NCBI RefSeq assembly: GCF_024172165.1
Contig: NZ_JAMZEB010000002.1
Coordinates: 4,981,501-5,045,500, forward strand
Direction of reading: 5' to 3'
Origin: Nonomuraea thailandensis
GTDB taxonomy: Bacteria > Actinomycetota > Actinomycetes > Streptosporangiales > Streptosporangiaceae
Length of the DNA: 64,000 nt
The notes below the pieces were generated by a model. That model saw nothing but the letters and a program-made list of their open reading frames with translations. It was not told the DNA's origin and searched no databases. Below are positions 61,161 to 64,000 of the stretch, piece after piece; within the stretch, counting starts at the first letter, position 1; each line of letters begins with the position of its first letter. The position numbers and the translations under genes were made by a program.

Positions 61161-61532
61161 TCATCCCACGGCGGCCAGTTCCTCCAGCTCCTGAAGGCCG
61201 GGCAGCTCGAACTCCACCCCCGCGGGCACCCTGCCGGCCCGCTCGTCCTCGTCCTGCCCCGCCCAGTGCCGCAGGGCCTGCAGGGGGGTGAGGCCGTTGG
61301 CCTTGGCCCAGCGCAGCCGCCTGGTCCACATGACGGCGGCGTTGTCGGCGGCCTCCCCGGCGCTCAGCCGCCGGACGTACCGGGCCGCGTCGTCCGTCAC
61401 CGCCGCCCACACGTAGCCGATGACGCTCTCTCCCATCAGCACCGGGACGTACCGGACGGCGGAGGACGTCGTCCGCGGATAGCTCTCAGGGCTCGACACC
61501 GTCTGGAATCGTGGCTGGTCCCTCAACGACAT
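61161..61532 (-). CDS. Probable immunity protein for the downstream-reading toxin
   Basis: ATG 61532 follows GGGAAGAGG. The 123-residue soluble protein (SPESYPRTTSSAVRYVPVLM, SVIGYVWAAVTDDAARYVRR, a Trp-rich segment MWTRRLRWAKANGL) has no signal peptide. It comes 16 nt after the toxin gene on the same strand, the position of an immunity gene. The family is not recognised. Its role is inferred from position. Confidence 0.6.
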   Translation of the reverse strand: MSLRDQPRFQTVSSPESYPRTTSSAVRYVPVLMGESVIGYVWAAVTDDAARYVRRLSAGEAADNAAVMWTRRLRWAKANGLTPLQALRHWAGQDEDERAGRVPAGVEFELPGLQELEELAAVG

Positions 61533-61548
61533 CTGTGCCTCTTCCCGC

Positions 61549-64000
61549 TCATCCGGCCCCCTCGGGCAGGATCCAGCCGTAGACGTGCCACTGGTGGTCC
61601 CTGCGCTGCACGTCCTCGACGAACCAGGATCGGCCCGGGCCCAGCAGCAGCTCTCGCTCGCCCGCGTGGTGGCTGATCGGATCCAGGTAGAGGGCGGGCG
61701 TGCCTTCGGGCACCCGCAGGTGCATGACCACGTCGTAGTGCCACACCGAGCTCTTGCCGATGTTGGTCGACAGGAAGGCCGGGTCTCGCTGCACGGTGCC
61801 CGGCAGCTCTTCCATCGGCACGGTGAACAGGTCCCTGTGCATGCGCACCGACCGGAACACGTCGATCGTCTCCGGCACCGGCTGCCGGCTCAGGGCCTTC
61901 TTCAGGTTCTCGATGTGCGCGAGCGCCACGACGCTCATGGGGCCCTTCTTCACCATCGCGAAGCCACTGACGTGCGGCTGCCCGCTCGTACGCAGCAGGC
62001 CGTTGATGCTCGTGTAGCCGTTGTCGGAGTAGTGCTTGACCGACGCGGCCTCCCCCTTGGGCAGGCTCTCCAGGACCTGGCCCCAGACCGCCTGCCCGAA
62101 CGAGGTGCCGACCACGCGGGCGCCGAAGGGCGCGTCCATGGGGACGTGCAGGGCCGGCCCGGTGTACAGCAGGCCGGTGTGGGCCTGACGGATGGTGCTT
62201 CCGGCGAGATCCGCCGCCGCCTTGTCCGCGAGACCGGAGAAGGGCAGTGGCGGCTGCGCCGGCTGGGGTGGCACCTGCATCGGCGGGTGCTCCGGTTCGG
62301 GCGGCACCGGGACCGGGTCCGCCTGCCCGGGGACGAACAGGTGGCCGGGCGGGGGGACCTGCGACGAGCCGAAGTTCACCGGCGGGGTGATCCGGGAGGT
62401 CATGCCCGCGCTGGTGTAGTGAGGGGTCGTCGCGGGTGCGGGGTCGTCGCCGGCGTTCCGCTTCAGGACGGCATCCGGCCTGGGCGCCGTCTCAGGCCGG
62501 TTCGCCGTCTCAGGCCGGGAGGCCGAGGCCGTCTCAGGCCGGGAGGCCGTCTCAGGCTTGGGGCCGGCGATGCCGGAGTCCGGTTGCCGGGTCTCCTTGT
62601 GGAACAGGGCCACCAGGTCGGGGAGCGCCTTCGCCAGAGCAGGGTGAAGCTGGTTCGCGTTGGCCAGGCCGACGAGATCCTCCAGGGAGAACCACTTGGC
62701 CGCACCCACCTCGAACGTGTCGAGCTTCGGGGTGAACATCTTTCCCTCGGCGGCCAGGTTGGTGTAGGTCCAGCCCTTCGCGGCCTCCACCGGCAGCTCG
62801 CCACGGAGCTGGAGCTGGTCGAGATACGCCTGATCGACGCCGAGCTCTTCGCTGATCTCGCGGGCGGCCCCCTGAACGGGGGTCTCCAGGCTGTCGAGGG
62901 CGCCTCCGGGCAGCTGCCACTTGCCGGCGTTCGAGACGTGCTGGCTCTGTTGCATGAGGAGGTAACGCGGCACTCCCCACTTGTCGATGGCCCTGATCAG
63001 CACGCCGGCGGCACCGTACTTGCCCCAGTGTCCCGACGGCACATAGCCGTCGCCCGACCTGCCGGGGTTGTCGAGGATCTGGAACGGGCCCGGCTGCTCG
63101 GCGGCGGCACGCGCGGGAGAGGAGGAGTCCCCCGGGCCGTCGGACTGCCGGGCGGCCGGCGCGGTCGCGTCCTCGGAGCGTGCGGCCTGGTTCGCGTCGA
63201 GCGTTGCGGCCGGATGGCCGGAGGAGGGGTGCGGGTCGAGCTTGGCGTCGCCGAGAGGCGCCGCGCCGGAGGCAGCAGGCTGGTGCGGGACCGACAGCGG
63301 CGTCGCCTGGGCCGACAGGGACGGCGGGCCGAGGCCGGCCGGCTTCGCGCTGGCCGGACCGTTCTCGGCCGGTCTGGGCGCGCCGGGCGCGTCCACCGTC
63401 CCGGCGCCCGGTCTCGCCGTACTGGGCGCGTCCACCGTCCCGGCGCTCGATCTCGCCGTACTGGGCGCGTCCGCCGTCGCAGTGCTGTTGATCATCGAGT
63501 CGATGCTGCGTCCCAGCTTGGCGGGGATGACGTCCTGCTTGTTCCCCAGACCTGAGTACGGGCCTGCGCCGCCGTCCGCGCGTGCGGCGGTGTCCGGCGG
63601 CAGGCGGTTGACCACGGCCGGTGCGGGGACAGCGTCCGTGCCCGACCGGCCTGCGGGCCCCGGATCCGTCATGGTCACCGGAGGCGACGGGCTGGACTGA
63701 TCGGCATGCTGGACCCACGAGGACGCCAGGGACGTGACGTTCGAGGGCGGCGACGTGGACGTCGAGTGGCTCCCGGTCCCGTAGGGGGAGCCGTGCCCGG
63801 TGGAAGCCGGGTGTGACCCACCCCCGAGGGAGCTGTGGCCGCTGCCAGAAGAGGCGGGATGAGCGGGCGAGCCGGGCGCGGCGCCACCGCCGTCGAGGTG
63901 CGAGCCGGGTGACCAGCTCGCCCAGTGCGCGTCGGCGCCGCCCACGACGCCCGAGGTGAAGTTCTTCAGCAGCCGTTCAGGATCGAGGGGCTCCCCGCCG
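61549..64000 (-). CDS. Polymorphic toxin with Nudix and ADP-ribosyltransferase domains, N-terminus outside window
   Basis: The frame is open to the window end and continues beyond it (PLDPERLLKNFTSG at the edge), so the gene is 5' partial. The visible 817 residues begin with Gly/Ser/Pro-rich and Ala-rich low-complexity sequence, including near repeats of GTVDAPSTAR. A complete Nudix domain follows, with box GALDSLETPVQGAAREISEE followed by LG (about 62841-62915, minus strand). Next come a Pro-rich and an RPET-repeat linker, and then an ART domain with the R-S-ExE triad: DVFRSV (Arg), FLSTN (Ser-Thr) and GERELLL (ExE). This is a VIP2/EXE-type mono-ADP-ribosyltransferase. An immunity-like gene follows. 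Delivery is unknown because the N-terminus is outside. Confidence 0.85.
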   Translation of the reverse strand, partial: GGEPLDPERLLKNFTSGVVGGADAHWASWSPGSHLDGGGAAPGSPAHPASSGSGHSSLGGGSHPASTGHGSPYGTGSHSTSTSPPSNVTSLASSWVQHADQSSPSPPVTMTDPGPAGRSGTDAVPAPAVVNRLPPDTAARADGGAGPYSGLGNKQDVIPAKLGRSIDSMINSTATADAPSTARSSAGTVDAPSTARPGAGTVDAPGAPRPAENGPASAKPAGLGPPSLSAQATPLSVPHQPAASGAAPLGDAKLDPHPSSGHPAATLDANQAARSEDATAPAARQSDGPGDSSSPARAAAEQPGPFQILDNPGRSGDGYVPSGHWGKYGAAGVLIRAIDKWGVPRYLLMQQSQHVSNAGKWQLPGGALDSLETPVQGAAREISEELGVDQAYLDQLQLRGELPVEAAKGWTYTNLAAEGKMFTPKLDTFEVGAAKWFSLEDLVGLANANQLHPALAKALPDLVALFHKETRQPDSGIAGPKPETASRPETASASRPETANRPETAPRPDAVLKRNAGDDPAPATTPHYTSAGMTSRITPPVNFGSSQVPPPGHLFVPGQADPVPVPPEPEHPPMQVPPQPAQPPLPFSGLADKAAADLAGSTIRQAHTGLLYTGPALHVPMDAPFGARVVGTSFGQAVWGQVLESLPKGEAASVKHYSDNGYTSINGLLRTSGQPHVSGFAMVKKGPMSVVALAHIENLKKALSRQPVPETIDVFRSVRMHRDLFTVPMEELPGTVQRDPAFLSTNIGKSSVWHYDVVMHLRVPEGTPALYLDPISHHAGERELLLGPGRSWFVEDVQRRDHQWHVYGWILPEGAG

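Noticed and set aside
61585..63555. A 656-codon plus-strand frame
   Set aside because: It is antisense to the toxin with Nudix and ART motifs.
1..64000. tRNA, rRNA, CRISPR array or riboswitch
   Set aside because: I saw no cloverleaf-like sequence, rRNA segment, regular spacer array or known riboswitch core by eye; a covariance-model search would be decisive.

Overview
The window is high-GC, densely coded actinobacterial DNA. GTG starts are common, several exported proteins carry twin-arginine signals, and Spo0M, ECF42-type sigma, ALF-repeat toxin and SapA-like families are present. These point to a multicellular sporulating actinomycete, most likely Streptosporangiaceae (Nonomuraea-like). 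That assignment is an inference from remembered family resemblance, not from a search. The region behaves like an accessory chromosome arm: intact islands of exported enzymes, toxins and regulators are separated by a graveyard of truncated, frameshifted and internally deleted genes and transposon scraps.

Layout. 1-4.1 kb: a 5'-truncated serine hydrolase, SapA-like and IS982 remnants and a small exported protein. 4.2-12.6 kb: an exported protein of unknown function, a secreted ALF-repeat polymorphic toxin with an adjacent immunity gene, and an exported trypsin-fold/LamG/VCBS protein whose protease His and Ser look lost. A PHO-box-like repeat lies between the last two. 12.6-24.6 kb: mostly decayed material, with live genes for an NTF2-like protein, an epimerase-like SDR, Spo0M, a GbsR/MarR-type regulator and a divergent beta-lactamase-fold hydrolase. 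The last two share an intergenic array of TTGCAA sites. A Tn3-like terminal repeat starts at 23983. 24.6-34.7 kb: housekeeping-type accessory genes (NmrA-like, DUF1801, RsbW-like ATPase, XRE-cupin plus AlaX, GNAT, VWA), a VOC-DGPF-ECF42 unit and a six-repeat beta-propeller built from near-identical 141-bp units. 36.1-45.4 kb: a block of exported enzymes (two beta-lactamase-fold hydrolases, a frameshifted PBP4-like carboxypeptidase, an S41 protein, a sulfatase, a small Cys-rich protein) with a sensor kinase. Five upstream regions carry the same 11-bp-period direct repeat (GGAAAC-N5-GGAAAC).

45.5-60.3 kb: an AraC regulator/PhyH dioxygenase pair diverges from a tightly overlapping ten-gene operon: LacI regulator, Dpp-type ABC importer (two permeases, lipoprotein, two ATPases), MGH1/GH63-like glycosidase, FAD oxidoreductase, DapA/NanA-family aldolase and a Tat-exported BNR (sialidase-like) protein. 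The operon reads as an extracellular-glycan-to-keto-acid pathway, but the BNR protein lacks the sialidase RIP arginine, so the substrate is open. 60.3-64 kb: a deleted 2OG-Fe(II) oxygenase pseudogene, then an immunity-like gene and the C-terminal part of a polymorphic toxin that joins a Nudix domain to an ADP-ribosyltransferase domain.

The strongest new signals are the shared direct-repeat regulon at 37.4-45.1 kb, the toxin whose C-terminus matches the ADP-ribosyl cyclase residue pattern, the Nudix-ART toxin, the TTGCAA operator array and the sialidase-like operon of unassigned substrate.
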